This document shows, piece by piece, positions 27,448 to 36,123 of a DNA stretch of 64,000 nucleotides. Source of the DNA: Acidobacteriota bacterium (GTDB taxonomy: Bacteria > Acidobacteriota > Blastocatellia > RBC074); contig JAFDVL010000004.1 in assembly GCA_018268995.1 (NCBI GenBank), forward strand, positions 43,302 to 107,301, read 5' to 3'. The notes under the pieces were generated by a model. It saw only the letters and a list, made by a program, of their open reading frames with translations, had not been told where the DNA came from and did not search any database. Position 1 is the stretch's first letter. Each line of letters opens with the position of its first letter. The position numbers were made by a program, and so were the translations under genes.

Positions 27448-28908
27448 ATGAGACGATTTCGTCAATATGTGGAGCAGGCGCGTGAATTCATTCTGAGCCA
27501 GCTCCCCGAAAAAGCGGAAGCGATACCACAGGAAGACTGGCGAACCCTCATCAAACCCTTCCTTCGGGTAGGCACAATCGGCTTTGGGGGTGGCATCGCA
27601 GTCATCGCGCAAATTCGTCGCCTAGTGGTTTCGCAGCAACGCTGGCTCTCAGAAGAAGAATTCCTTGATGCAGTTTCCTTAGCCCAAAGTCTGCCGGGAG
27701 CAAATGCTGTCAACGCGATTTCTTATATCGGCCTGAAAGTCGCCGGATTGCGAGGAGCAATTGTCGCCGCGACAAGTTTTATTTTTCCGTCTTTTGTGAT
27801 GATGATTGCGCTGACCATTGCGCACGATCAACTCTTCAACCTGCCCGACGCACAACGCGTGTTTCAAGGCTTCAGCGCTGCCGTGGTTGGATTGATCGCG
27901 GCAACCGTTGTCAAAATCGGGAAGACGGCGATGCAGCGACAATGGCACCTTGAAATGGGCGTAGCGACAGGATTCATCCTGGTCTTTACCAACACCAGCA
28001 TTGCCGAAATCGTACTGCTCGCCGGAATGGCTGGCATCTTCATTCAATCCTTCAAACGGCAAATGCGCGAACGCGTGCGCAAACGGATGAAACAGGAAAA
28101 ACGCGAGAAAGCACACGCCGCATTAGCCGAAAAAAAAGCTCGCCAACATGCGGCTAAAATCATCGAGGGATCAGAAGGCTATGAGACGCAGCATCGCATT
28201 GAAGTCTCATTGCCGATGCCGGGAGAAATAGAAAAACCCAGTGGCGAAGCACCCGCCAAGCTGCGTCCAAAAGATGAGCAAATTCTTTCGCTCGCGTGGC
28301 CATTGCTTTTCATCATCGCCATCCCTTTTGTTTCCGCGCTTCTTTCCAAACTGCTTGCCACCTGGCAACTGATGACGATTTTCTTACGGATTGGATCAGT
28401 CACGTTTGGCGGTGGGTTCGTGATGATCCCGCAAATTGAAGCGGATGTGGTTGAGGTTCACAAATGGCTCTCGCATCAGGAATTCTCAGACGGCATGGCC
28501 TTCGGGCAAATCACGCCCGGCCCGGTGATGATTACCGCGACGTTTATCGGCTACAAAGTTGCCGGGCTGCCGGGTGCGATTGCCGCGACGATTGCCGCGT
28601 TTCTGCCATCATTTGTAATGACCGTGGTAGCAGGTACATCGCTCAATCGCTTCCGCGCCAATCATCTGGTGCAATCGTTCTTGTCTGGTGTCGCGCCCGC
28701 TGTCGTCGGGATGTTAGCCGCAGCAGGCGTCAGTCTGGCCCACTCTTCCCTGAACACAACACTCAGCTATAAAAACATTCCGGTCAGCTTTGGCATTGCG
28801 ACAATCGCGTTTTTGTTGATGATGCGCGCCCGATTGAATCCGGTGTTAATCATTTTCGGATGTGGCGCATTGCAGCTGGTGATTTCAAAATGGTTGGTGG
28901 GAGGATGA
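27448..28908 (+). CDS. chrA: Chromate-transporter-family (CHR) two-domain membrane protein
   Basis: A 486-residue bidomain CHR protein. Each half starts with a conserved LRxGxxxFGGG motif (FLRVGTIGFGGGIAVIAQI; FLRIGSVTFGGGFVMIPQI) followed by a glutamine/proline-containing loop and SLPGANAVN or TPGPVMITATF. A long charged linker (about residues 205-270, RMKQEKREKAHAALAEKKA) joins the halves and is larger than usual. The family exports chromate or related anions; substrate is not shown here. It is the last gene of this plus-strand run. Confidence 0.88.
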   Translation: MRRFRQYVEQAREFILSQLPEKAEAIPQEDWRTLIKPFLRVGTIGFGGGIAVIAQIRRLVVSQQRWLSEEEFLDAVSLAQSLPGANAVNAISYIGLKVAGLRGAIVAATSFIFPSFVMMIALTIAHDQLFNLPDAQRVFQGFSAAVVGLIAATVVKIGKTAMQRQWHLEMGVATGFILVFTNTSIAEIVLLAGMAGIFIQSFKRQMRERVRKRMKQEKREKAHAALAEKKARQHAAKIIEGSEGYETQHRIEVSLPMPGEIEKPSGEAPAKLRPKDEQILSLAWPLLFIIAIPFVSALLSKLLATWQLMTIFLRIGSVTFGGGFVMIPQIEADVVEVHKWLSHQEFSDGMAFGQITPGPVMITATFIGYKVAGLPGAIAATIAAFLPSFVMTVVAGTSLNRFRANHLVQSFLSGVAPAVVGMLAAAGVSLAHSSLNTTLSYKNIPVSFGIATIAFLLMMRARLNPVLIIFGCGALQLVISKWLVGG

Positions 28909-28923
28909 AGCAAAGAAACCAAA

Positions 28924-28967
28924 AGGTCTTTGGCTCTGGCCCTGAACAAAGACCAAAAACCAAAGAC
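28924..28967. repeat. Inverted repeat between convergent genes
   Basis: GGTCTTTGG (28924-28932) and CCAAAGACC (28959-28967) are perfect complements, with a further copy of the unit between them. It lies between the convergent chrA and lectin-like genes and could act as a bidirectional hairpin, but has no T-run. Confidence 0.45.
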
Positions 28968-28997
28968 CGTATTTCTGACAACGCCTAATGACAATGC

Positions 28998-29993
28998 CTA
29001 ATTACATTCCGCTCTCGCCTGGAAGTTGAAGCGATTGCCGCTACAATTCACAGTGCCCGTGATCGTCACCCCATCTCCACTTACCGTTCCCTCATACTCG
29101 CATAAATACCCATCGCTGCTTTGAATGCGGCGAGCGATGAGGCGATTGCCTTGTGTCGTAATACTGATTACAGCAGTAACCTGTTGGCGGCCATTTCTGG
29201 ACCAAACGGCATCGTATTCATTGGTGTTGCCGCGTCGCGTCCAAACGGCGGTGTAGTTTCCTTCTGTTTCAGTAAAACGCGCAGGCATACCACAGGAAAA
29301 CGGGGTCGAGCTGTAAACAGGTGGACGGGTGGTGGGCGAACCAGCGGTACGTTCCGTCTGCACGCGCACCTGATAAGAACCACGTGCGTTCGTCGTATCC
29401 CAGTGATTCACGGTGAAGTACAGAATGCCACTGCGGTCGGCGACAAATTCCTTTGAGCGGCCAATTAATAGAATCGGCGAACTAAGATCAGTGCCGATAG
29501 AAGCGACCAAGGCCCCATCATTTTCGTCTGGCAGCGGCGCATTGGGATCACGACGATTATTGCCCGACGGTGAAGAGTTATCGCGTCCGTCCAGCGCAAT
29601 GGTGCCACTTGCTTCAATGCGGACTCGCTGTCCTTGTACAACCTGAACATTGGAATTGATCCAGTCATTCGTCAGCCGCACATCAACAACGGGAAAGGTC
29701 TCAAACGTGCTGGTAGGTTTCGTAGTGGGAATATTCGACGTCCCGCGGCTTAAGGTTCCATCCGGGTCGCGATCCGTCACAATGCTTTTTACTTCTTTGA
29801 GGGTAAACCGCAAGACGCGCCCGCGATCCCGATCTCCGCCCGTGGTTAATTGAAAGAAAATCTGCCCATTTTCAAGGCGCAGAAAATTTCCCTGCAACGT
29901 GCTTCCATTGGTTAAGTACAATGTATCGGCCAGTGCTGTCACAGACAATAACGTGAAGATGACAACACCCAGCAATAGTTTTTTCCTACTCAT
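28998..29993 (-). CDS. Exported protein with PA-IL (LecA)-like lectin domain
   Basis: A 331-residue protein with a signal peptide (MSRKKLLLGVVIFTLLSVTALA). After a short domain (TLYLTNGSTLQGNFLRLENGQIFF) a LecA/PA-IL-like jelly-roll is suggested by NDWINSNVQVVQGQRVRIEA, then DENDGALVASIG and YFTVNHWDT. Such domains bind galactose-type sugars with calcium. The last 95 residues contain three Cys and may be a small beta domain. ATG 29993 has GAGGAGGAAG upstream. It is monocistronic on the minus strand. Confidence 0.75.
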   Translation of the reverse strand: MSRKKLLLGVVIFTLLSVTALADTLYLTNGSTLQGNFLRLENGQIFFQLTTGGDRDRGRVLRFTLKEVKSIVTDRDPDGTLSRGTSNIPTTKPTSTFETFPVVDVRLTNDWINSNVQVVQGQRVRIEASGTIALDGRDNSSPSGNNRRDPNAPLPDENDGALVASIGTDLSSPILLIGRSKEFVADRSGILYFTVNHWDTTNARGSYQVRVQTERTAGSPTTRPPVYSSTPFSCGMPARFTETEGNYTAVWTRRGNTNEYDAVWSRNGRQQVTAVISITTQGNRLIARRIQSSDGYLCEYEGTVSGDGVTITGTVNCSGNRFNFQARAECN

Positions 29994-30122
29994 GCTCTTC
30001 CTCCTCTGCAACCTGAGACACAGGCATAAAAGCCTCTGCTCTTCGAGTTGATGAATGTTTTTGGATACAGCGTTTGAATTGCAAAAAATGGTGCGAATCA
30101 ATACTGCATTGATCTCGGTTGG

Positions 30123-31862
30123 TTATCGCGCGACTTTGCCCACAAGTTTTGTATTTTTCGTTAGTTTGTAAATCGGATATACCTTACCATCTCCCAGGTA
30201 ATCATCCAAAAAATTCCAGGCCACAAATCCATCTCCACTTTCAGCCTCCAGCAAATGAAACGCCAGTTTTGCCAAAGGCTGTGCGGTCTGAATCACCAGC
30301 GTACCTGCCGGGAAATCCACCTTTTCGGACTGGGCGTGGCCTTTGATGGAAATTTCTCGATGACCTTGAAAAACGCGAGTGGCGCGGGTGAATTTATCAA
30401 TCATGAAGCTCTCAACTTCAATGCTCGCGGGCTTGGTTAATTCCTCCATCACAATGCCGTGGAGCTTGAGTTTTTCGATGATTGTTTTCATCCCCGGCTC
30501 ATTACGCAACAAATAGGCACGCGGAACGGCCACATTTCGCTTTGCCGCAAACAGGCCATAATCCAGCATTTTTACCGGCGTAACTTTGTCTTCGATCATT
30601 GTGGTCATCATTTTGCCGGAACGCGGATTCTGTTTTTTGACAACCTCACCGACCAGAATTTCGACGGGCTGATCCAGCGCTTTGCTTTCAAACTCAATGC
30701 CGAGTTCTGCGGTTTTGCGCGACACGGTGTCTTTATCTACGCGCTTGAGCAGCGCCACAATTTCTTTTGCGTGGGCGGCGGAGTATTTATAAATCTCTTC
30801 GACAAACGCTTCGGTCACAGCTACACGCCCGCGAAAATCAAGATAGCTGTAGGCTTCAGACAAAATCGTGAGCCGATTACGCACCCCTGCATAATTATTG
30901 CCATAGCGTGGGCGATGATCGAAGGTCGCCCAGACTTTTTCCTTGCCTTCCTGCCTTGGCGCTTGAAAGTTCTCGAACTCATACTGCAAAGCATCTTTGG
31001 TCGAAAAGTTGCCGTAATAATACGTCCGAAACTGATGTTGTTTCTGCATCGCCTCGGTAATTGCAGGCAACATCTTGTCTCGCTCAAACGAAATCAGACG
31101 TGCATCGGCATTGGGAGTCAGCATCGGCGAGTACGTCAGATGATAGCCGTGATACGAACCATTCGTCGTATGCAAATCCACAATCAAGTGCGGGTCCCAA
31201 CGGTTGAATAAACCAATCAACGCGCGCGCTTCAGCCGCTTCCATTTTCATGTAATCGCGGTTGAGGTCTAAGCGATTGGCATTCTCGCGCGTGCCGACGC
31301 CTGCAATCGGGCCGTTTTGCGCGGTGCGATTGTTGAGGCTGATTTTCTCGTTGCCATCGGCGTTGTAAATCGGTGCGATCAGGATCACGAGCTTATCCAG
31401 CAACGGGCGTAAATCCCCAAGTGCAATGCGCCGCGCGATATGTTGCATCGCTTCTTTGCCTTCGACCTCACCCGCATGAATATTGGCCTGCACGAAGATG
31501 ACCGCCTTGCCCGAAGCCTGAGCCGCTTGAGGTGTCGCGACCATCGGGCTGGCCATAATCATCAACGGCAAATCGCGGCCTTCCTCGGTTTTCCCAAACG
31601 ATTCGACGCGCAATAATTTCGTTTGCCTTTGCAACGCGGCAATGAAATTCATCACATCGTCATAGCGACTGGTTTCTTCATAATTCGAGCTTTCCGCGCG
31701 CGATTTCAGAGCATCGGTTTGAGCTTTGGCTGGCATAGTAGTTGTCAGAAAAACACAGGAGAAAAAGAAAGAGAGAAGGAGCGAGGGAGAGAACGAGAGA
31801 CATAGAGGCAAAGGGATGGTGCGATTAAGTAGTAAGTGAAATAGTGCAGGTGTTTTTTTCAT
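30123..31862 (-). CDS. Exported M14-family zinc carboxypeptidase
   Basis: A 579-residue protein with a long leucine/serine/phenylalanine-rich signal (about residues 1-45, ending AKA). The M14 fold is indicated by [12 protein letters not shown] (HxxE zinc motif) and DLHTTNGS for the third ligand, with [13 protein letters not shown] between. It hydrolyses C-terminal residues or amide bonds of peptides outside the cytoplasm. The purine-rich tract at 31755-31810 that codes the signal is a simple-sequence repeat and may be unstable in length. ATG 31862 follows GAGAG. Confidence 0.88.
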   Translation of the reverse strand: MKKTPALFHLLLNRTIPLPLCLSFSPSLLLSFFFSCVFLTTTMPAKAQTDALKSRAESSNYEETSRYDDVMNFIAALQRQTKLLRVESFGKTEEGRDLPLMIMASPMVATPQAAQASGKAVIFVQANIHAGEVEGKEAMQHIARRIALGDLRPLLDKLVILIAPIYNADGNEKISLNNRTAQNGPIAGVGTRENANRLDLNRDYMKMEAAEARALIGLFNRWDPHLIVDLHTTNGSYHGYHLTYSPMLTPNADARLISFERDKMLPAITEAMQKQHQFRTYYYGNFSTKDALQYEFENFQAPRQEGKEKVWATFDHRPRYGNNYAGVRNRLTILSEAYSYLDFRGRVAVTEAFVEEIYKYSAAHAKEIVALLKRVDKDTVSRKTAELGIEFESKALDQPVEILVGEVVKKQNPRSGKMMTTMIEDKVTPVKMLDYGLFAAKRNVAVPRAYLLRNEPGMKTIIEKLKLHGIVMEELTKPASIEVESFMIDKFTRATRVFQGHREISIKGHAQSEKVDFPAGTLVIQTAQPLAKLAFHLLEAESGDGFVAWNFLDDYLGDGKVYPIYKLTKNTKLVGKVAR

Positions 31863-31905
31863 AGTCTCTCGTTCTATCTCGCTTTTTCTCTCCATCGCGC
31901 TCGCT

Positions 31906-32349
31906 TTACCGCATCGCCAAAATCTTGTACACCCACGCAGCCAGGAACAATGCGATCAATACATACATCACAGCATTCGAGCCACGTCCGGTCAGCACTT
32001 TCATCCAGGGCACGCGTTGCCGCATCATCTGAACCGATAAAGGAATTAACGCCACAGTCAGAATACAGGCCAGTAAGCCGAACGGCTGCGTGATAAAAGC
32101 CTCGTAAAAATGCAGGCGAACGGTATAGGCAAAACTGGTCGTCATCCCACACGTCGGACACGGAATCCCGGTCATCTGATGGAAGAAGCACGGAGGCAAC
32201 CCGAGTTGCTGGTGCGTGCCCCAACCATTTGGCGAAGGTGACAGCCACCGCGCAATCGCCAGAACACCACCCGATGCCGACATCAACGCGATGTATTGCG
32301 CGCGGTCACGATGCGAATATTCGGCGTTAACAAAGGCACTTTCTTGCAT
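31906..32349 (-). CDS. DUF2752-family membrane protein
   Basis: A 147-residue membrane protein. The diagnostic CxxCGMTTSF motif ([13 protein letters not shown]) follows a helix, and two to three further helices follow. Its function is unknown. ATG 32349 overlaps the stop codon of the preceding gene by one base (TAATG), so the two are translationally coupled. Confidence 0.85.
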   Translation of the reverse strand: MQESAFVNAEYSHRDRAQYIALMSASGGVLAIARWLSPSPNGWGTHQQLGLPPCFFHQMTGIPCPTCGMTTSFAYTVRLHFYEAFITQPFGLLACILTVALIPLSVQMMRQRVPWMKVLTGRGSNAVMYVLIALFLAAWVYKILAMR

Positions 32350-32867
32350 TAGTAATTTCCGCTACCAATAGCGCTCAGGATCGAGCCAAGAAACCCAAAC
32401 GCAGCTGCGATGATAAAACCACCACAAAAGACAACTGTTGCAATCAGGCCAATCCAAAAACCGGCTTTTGCATAACCCAATCCAGCCTGCGACGATTTCA
32501 CTTGGGCAATCGCATTCATTTCCATCTTGCCCAAAATCATACCGGGAATGCTCAGGAATGGGCCGCAGGTGAAAAGTGACAGGATGCTCAGGATTAATGA
32601 GGCAATGGCTTTTCCACTCGGTCCCGATGGCAATGGTGCCTGATAATTTCCATAACCAGGGTTGGGGTTGTACAACGGATTCGATTGTCCCGGCGGATAC
32701 TGACTTTGATAGCCGGGATAAGCCGATGGGGGCGGATCAGGCGGCAGCGGCGAACTGGGGGGAATCGGTGCTGACGGCTGCTGCGGAGGCGAGATCAGCG
32801 AGGTGCCACAGCCCCGGCAAAATTGCGCGTCATCACGGTTCGTCGTCCCACAAGAAGTGCAAATCAT
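32349..32867 (-). CDS. Zinc-ribbon membrane protein with DUF4190-like domain
   Basis: A 172-residue protein. An N-terminal zinc ribbon (CTSCGTTNRDDAQFCRGCG) is followed by a proline-rich linker (about 30-90) and a two-helix DUF4190-like domain (ASLILSILSLFTCGPF, then GFWIGLIATVV). ATG 32867 is preferred because AGGAGG lies 13 bases upstream and the shorter protein begins exactly at the zinc ribbon. It overlaps the DUF2752 gene and is probably an inner-membrane partner of it. Confidence 0.8.
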   Translation of the reverse strand: MICTSCGTTNRDDAQFCRGCGTSLISPPQQPSAPIPPSSPLPPDPPPSAYPGYQSQYPPGQSNPLYNPNPGYGNYQAPLPSGPSGKAIASLILSILSLFTCGPFLSIPGMILGKMEMNAIAQVKSSQAGLGYAKAGFWIGLIATVVFCGGFIIAAAFGFLGSILSAIGSGNY

Positions 32868-32977
32868 AAGTGTCGAGAATCCTCCTGAAATATTTGCCAC
32901 GAATTTACACGAATCCGACTGAATTCAAAACAGTCAGGCAGCGAATCTGCGATCTCATCAGACGAAAAGAAAACCTA

Positions 32978-33006
32978 TTGACAGGCTTCTGAGTCATACA
33001 TATACT
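32978..33006 (+). promoter_or_regulatory. Sigma-70 promoter of pncB
   Basis: TTGACA (32978-32983) and TATACT (33001-33006) are 17 bases apart. Transcription would start near 33013, inside the palindrome that follows. Confidence 0.85.
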
Positions 33007-33027
33007 TAGTGTATAAAATACACTAAG
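33005..33027 (+). promoter_or_regulatory. 23-bp palindromic operator of pncB (NrtR-like)
   Basis: CTTAGTGTAT and ATACACTAAG form a perfect inverted repeat around AAA. It overlaps the end of the -10 box and the transcription start, where a bound repressor would block initiation. Its core is GT-N7-AC, the pattern described for NrtR, the Nudix-related repressor of NAD genes. No nrtR gene is in the window. The link to NAD metabolism is supported by the regulated gene. Confidence 0.7.
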
Positions 33028-33035
33028 GTGGTTAT

Positions 33036-34382
33036 ATGAACCGAATGTATGGCATAGCAACAGATTTATACCAATTGACGATGGCAGCGGGTTATCACGC
33101 GCATCATCGTACCGAAAAAGCCAGCTTTGAACTTTTTGCGCGCAGGCTGCCGCCCAATCGTTCTTACCTTGTCATTGCGGGGTTGGAACAAGCGGTGGAG
33201 TATTTACGCAATCTGCGTTTCAGTGAAGAGGAAATTGCCTTTCTGCAATCGCTGCCCGTCTTTGCGCATGTGCCGCGCGATTTCTTTGCCTACCTGCGCG
33301 ACTTTCGATTCAGCGGTGACGTGTGGGCAATGCCAGAAGGAACCATTGCCTTTGCAGGTGAACCATTCCTGCGCATCACAGCCCCGCTCATCGAAGCACA
33401 AATCCTCGAAACGTATTTACTGGCCACAATCAACTTCCAAACCCTGATCGCCAGCAAAGCGGCGCGGATTGTTGATGCTGCCCAAGGGAAAGACATCATC
33501 GAATTTGGCGCACGTCGCGCTCACGGCATGGATGCCGCATTGTATGCCGCACGCAGCGCATTTATCGGCGGGTGCATTGGGACGTCAAACGTCGAAGCGG
33601 CAATGCGCTTTGGAATCCCTGTTTACGGCACTGCGGCGCATTCGTGGATCATGTCGTTCGAGCGTGAAGCAAATGCGTTTCGCGCCTTTCATAAGATCTT
33701 TCCTGAACATACAACGCTGTTGCTTGACACGTACGACACGCTTGCCGCAGCAAAGCTGGCAACGGAAATCGGCCCCAGCCTGCGCGGCGTGCGGCTGGAT
33801 AGTGGCGATTTATGCGAACTGTCAAAACAAGTGCGCGCCATTTTGGATCAGGCAGGCTTGCAAAAAACCAAGATCATGGTGAGTGGTGATTTAGAGGAAT
33901 TCAAAATTGCTGCAATGTTGGCACAGGGCGCACCGATTGACTCCTTCGGCGTTGGCACAGAGCTTTCAACTTCGCGCGATGATCCAGCCTTGGGCGGGGT
34001 TTACAAACTGGTGGAATTGAATGGTCAACCCAAAATGAAGCTCAGTCAGGACAAAGCAACTTATCCCTATTGCAAACAGGTCTGGCGGCAATATGCCGAT
34101 GATGGCTCCTTCCTCGGCGACACGATTGGGATTGCGAATGAAAATCCTGTTGATGGCGAAGCCTTGCTTAAGCCGGCGATGCGCAACGGAGAATTAATCG
34201 CGCCGTTGCCGAGCTTAGCTGAAACTCAAGCGTACGCGCGCCAGCAATTGCAACGCCTGCCGGAGATTTATAAGGCCCTCAAACAGCCTGCTGCTTATCC
34301 CGTGCGATACAGTGCGGAATTAGAAGGCCGGCGGCAGGCGTTGCTCAAAACTGTGGCAAAATCAAAGTCGCAGATTAATTAA
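33036..34382 (+). CDS. pncB: Nicotinate phosphoribosyltransferase
   Basis: A 448-residue enzyme of the NAD salvage pathway, joining nicotinate and PRPP. Family signatures are TDLYQLTMAAGYH at the N-terminus, FQTLIASKAARI, EFGARRAHGMDAALYAARSA, GTSNV and VRLDSGDL. RBS AAGGTGG lies five bases upstream of ATG 33036. Its last eight bases overlap the convergent GT-C gene. Confidence 0.95.
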   Translation: MNRMYGIATDLYQLTMAAGYHAHHRTEKASFELFARRLPPNRSYLVIAGLEQAVEYLRNLRFSEEEIAFLQSLPVFAHVPRDFFAYLRDFRFSGDVWAMPEGTIAFAGEPFLRITAPLIEAQILETYLLATINFQTLIASKAARIVDAAQGKDIIEFGARRAHGMDAALYAARSAFIGGCIGTSNVEAAMRFGIPVYGTAAHSWIMSFEREANAFRAFHKIFPEHTTLLLDTYDTLAAAKLATEIGPSLRGVRLDSGDLCELSKQVRAILDQAGLQKTKIMVSGDLEEFKIAAMLAQGAPIDSFGVGTELSTSRDDPALGGVYKLVELNGQPKMKLSQDKATYPYCKQVWRQYADDGSFLGDTIGIANENPVDGEALLKPAMRNGELIAPLPSLAETQAYARQQLQRLPEIYKALKQPAAYPVRYSAELEGRRQALLKTVAKSKSQIN

Positions 34383-36105
34383 GCGGTCGGCGTGTTGCAG
34401 GTAGCCCTAAATCAATGATGCGCATTTGTTCTGGCGATCCGCCATAGATTAAGGGGAAAGGTTCATCATCCAGTTGTGTGCCGGAATGTGAGCTCAGAAT
34501 CACCAGATAGCGCACTCCCAGCGTGCGCCATCGTTCCCAGTTTTGTTTGGGATGGCTGGAGGTCACGGCTTTGCGTCCGGTGTAAAGATAAAACTGAGCG
34601 GGGTTGTTGGCAGCGACAATGGCATCGGCGGGCAAATGCTGGCGTGCCCAATCCAATGAGGCTTGCACTTCTGTAAATTCGGCTCGCCACGAAACGGCCT
34701 CTGGCGACTGTCGGATTTGTTTCAGATAGCCCCACTGGTCATACGCGTATAACGCCAGCACACAGAGCATACAAATACGCGGCAAAGCCCATTCATCATT
34801 GATTCTCTGCCCCCACCGCGCCACGGTCGCCAGCCCTTGCAGCAGGTAATGCAGTAAAAACGGCGCGAGGGGAAGCAAAAACCGAAACGTCAGCCAGGGC
34901 CAAATGACGATCAATGCCAATGAGCAAAGCAACAAAATCTCGGCCAGAGAAACACGCCGACGAACCACACTGAAAAATCCGATGAGCACCAGCAAGGTCA
35001 AGCTTAAGGAAACCATTTGTGTGGCCGTGACCTGCCCCATCGAAGTACGTTTTCCACCACCTAGTTCCCCAATTCCCAACACCTCTTCCCCACTTTCGGC
35101 GGCATCGCGTAACACGGAGGGAAGCACAAGCCCGCATAAGTCATGGGCCACGATGTTGTAGGTATTTTTGCCGATTCGCGCAGGCAAATCGCGCCAGGTT
35201 TCGGTGCCCGACTCCGTGTCTCCGGCGCGTTTCATCCAAAACTGTTCGCCGTAACTGTACAGAATATAGCCGCCGTGCATTTGCTTTTGCTCAAGGGTCG
35301 GAGCCTGCCATCGTGCATACAGCAACCAGGGCAAAATCAACAAAGCGGTACAGCCAGCAAAAATGATGACTGCTTTTCGTTGCCGCTCCTTAAGCAGATA
35401 CAGCACGACAGCAGCAACCAAAGTGACAGCAACTGAACGAGTCAGAAATGTGAAAGCGGCCAGCGTTGCAGCCAATACCCAATATCCTTGCTGAGGATAG
35501 CGGAAAGACAAAAATCTGATCGTGTTTGCGTCATTCTTCACCGTCGGGCTTCCGCCTTGCCGCAGGGCTTTTTCAATCACGAAGACTGTCAACAATTGTC
35601 CCAAAGTAAACACGCATTCTGACATCACAGTCGAAGTTGCCAAAAACACAAAGGCAGGCATGATTGTGACCGCAGTTGCAACTGCCGCTGCCAGATGCTT
35701 GGGCAAATCCGAGCAAGAGGAAAGATACAGATACGTCACCCAGCCAATCGTCAGCATCGCTACAATAGAAACAGATTTCAGCAACCAAAGCTGTTCCGCA
35801 GCAGCGGGTAAAACTCGCAAAAGCAAAGACAGCAGGAACGGAAAGGCAGGTGGATAACTTGGGAAAATCCCCGCCATTGGCGCATTGAGCAGTTGATAGC
35901 CCTGTCCGGTTGCTAAACTTTTGGCCAGTAACACATACCAGGCATCATCCCGCACCTGGCCAATGACATCATCCAGACGCAGGTAATAAACCAAACTTAC
36001 GGGCCAGCCAATCAGCGCAGCCACAAGTACTGTTTTTATGCGGTACCCGAAAACGGCTGTCAGATACTGCAACTTGGGACGGTCAGTGATAGTGGCTTCG
36101 ATCAT
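34375..36105 (-). CDS. GT-C-type membrane glycosyltransferase (ArnT/PMT-like)
   Basis: A 576-residue protein with about eleven hydrophobic segments. The first periplasmic loop contains DDAWYVLLAKSLATGQGY, matching the acidic motif of the GT-C superfamily that uses polyprenyl-phosphate sugars. A soluble C-terminal domain follows. The acceptor is unknown. It lies 18 bases downstream of an O-antigen-ligase-like gene in the same strand and overlaps pncB's 3' end. Confidence 0.8.
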   Translation of the reverse strand: MIEATITDRPKLQYLTAVFGYRIKTVLVAALIGWPVSLVYYLRLDDVIGQVRDDAWYVLLAKSLATGQGYQLLNAPMAGIFPSYPPAFPFLLSLLLRVLPAAAEQLWLLKSVSIVAMLTIGWVTYLYLSSCSDLPKHLAAAVATAVTIMPAFVFLATSTVMSECVFTLGQLLTVFVIEKALRQGGSPTVKNDANTIRFLSFRYPQQGYWVLAATLAAFTFLTRSVAVTLVAAVVLYLLKERQRKAVIIFAGCTALLILPWLLYARWQAPTLEQKQMHGGYILYSYGEQFWMKRAGDTESGTETWRDLPARIGKNTYNIVAHDLCGLVLPSVLRDAAESGEEVLGIGELGGGKRTSMGQVTATQMVSLSLTLLVLIGFFSVVRRRVSLAEILLLCSLALIVIWPWLTFRFLLPLAPFLLHYLLQGLATVARWGQRINDEWALPRICMLCVLALYAYDQWGYLKQIRQSPEAVSWRAEFTEVQASLDWARQHLPADAIVAANNPAQFYLYTGRKAVTSSHPKQNWERWRTLGVRYLVILSSHSGTQLDDEPFPLIYGGSPEQMRIIDLGLPATRRPLN

Positions 36106-36123
36106 GATGAAATCTGATGCAGG

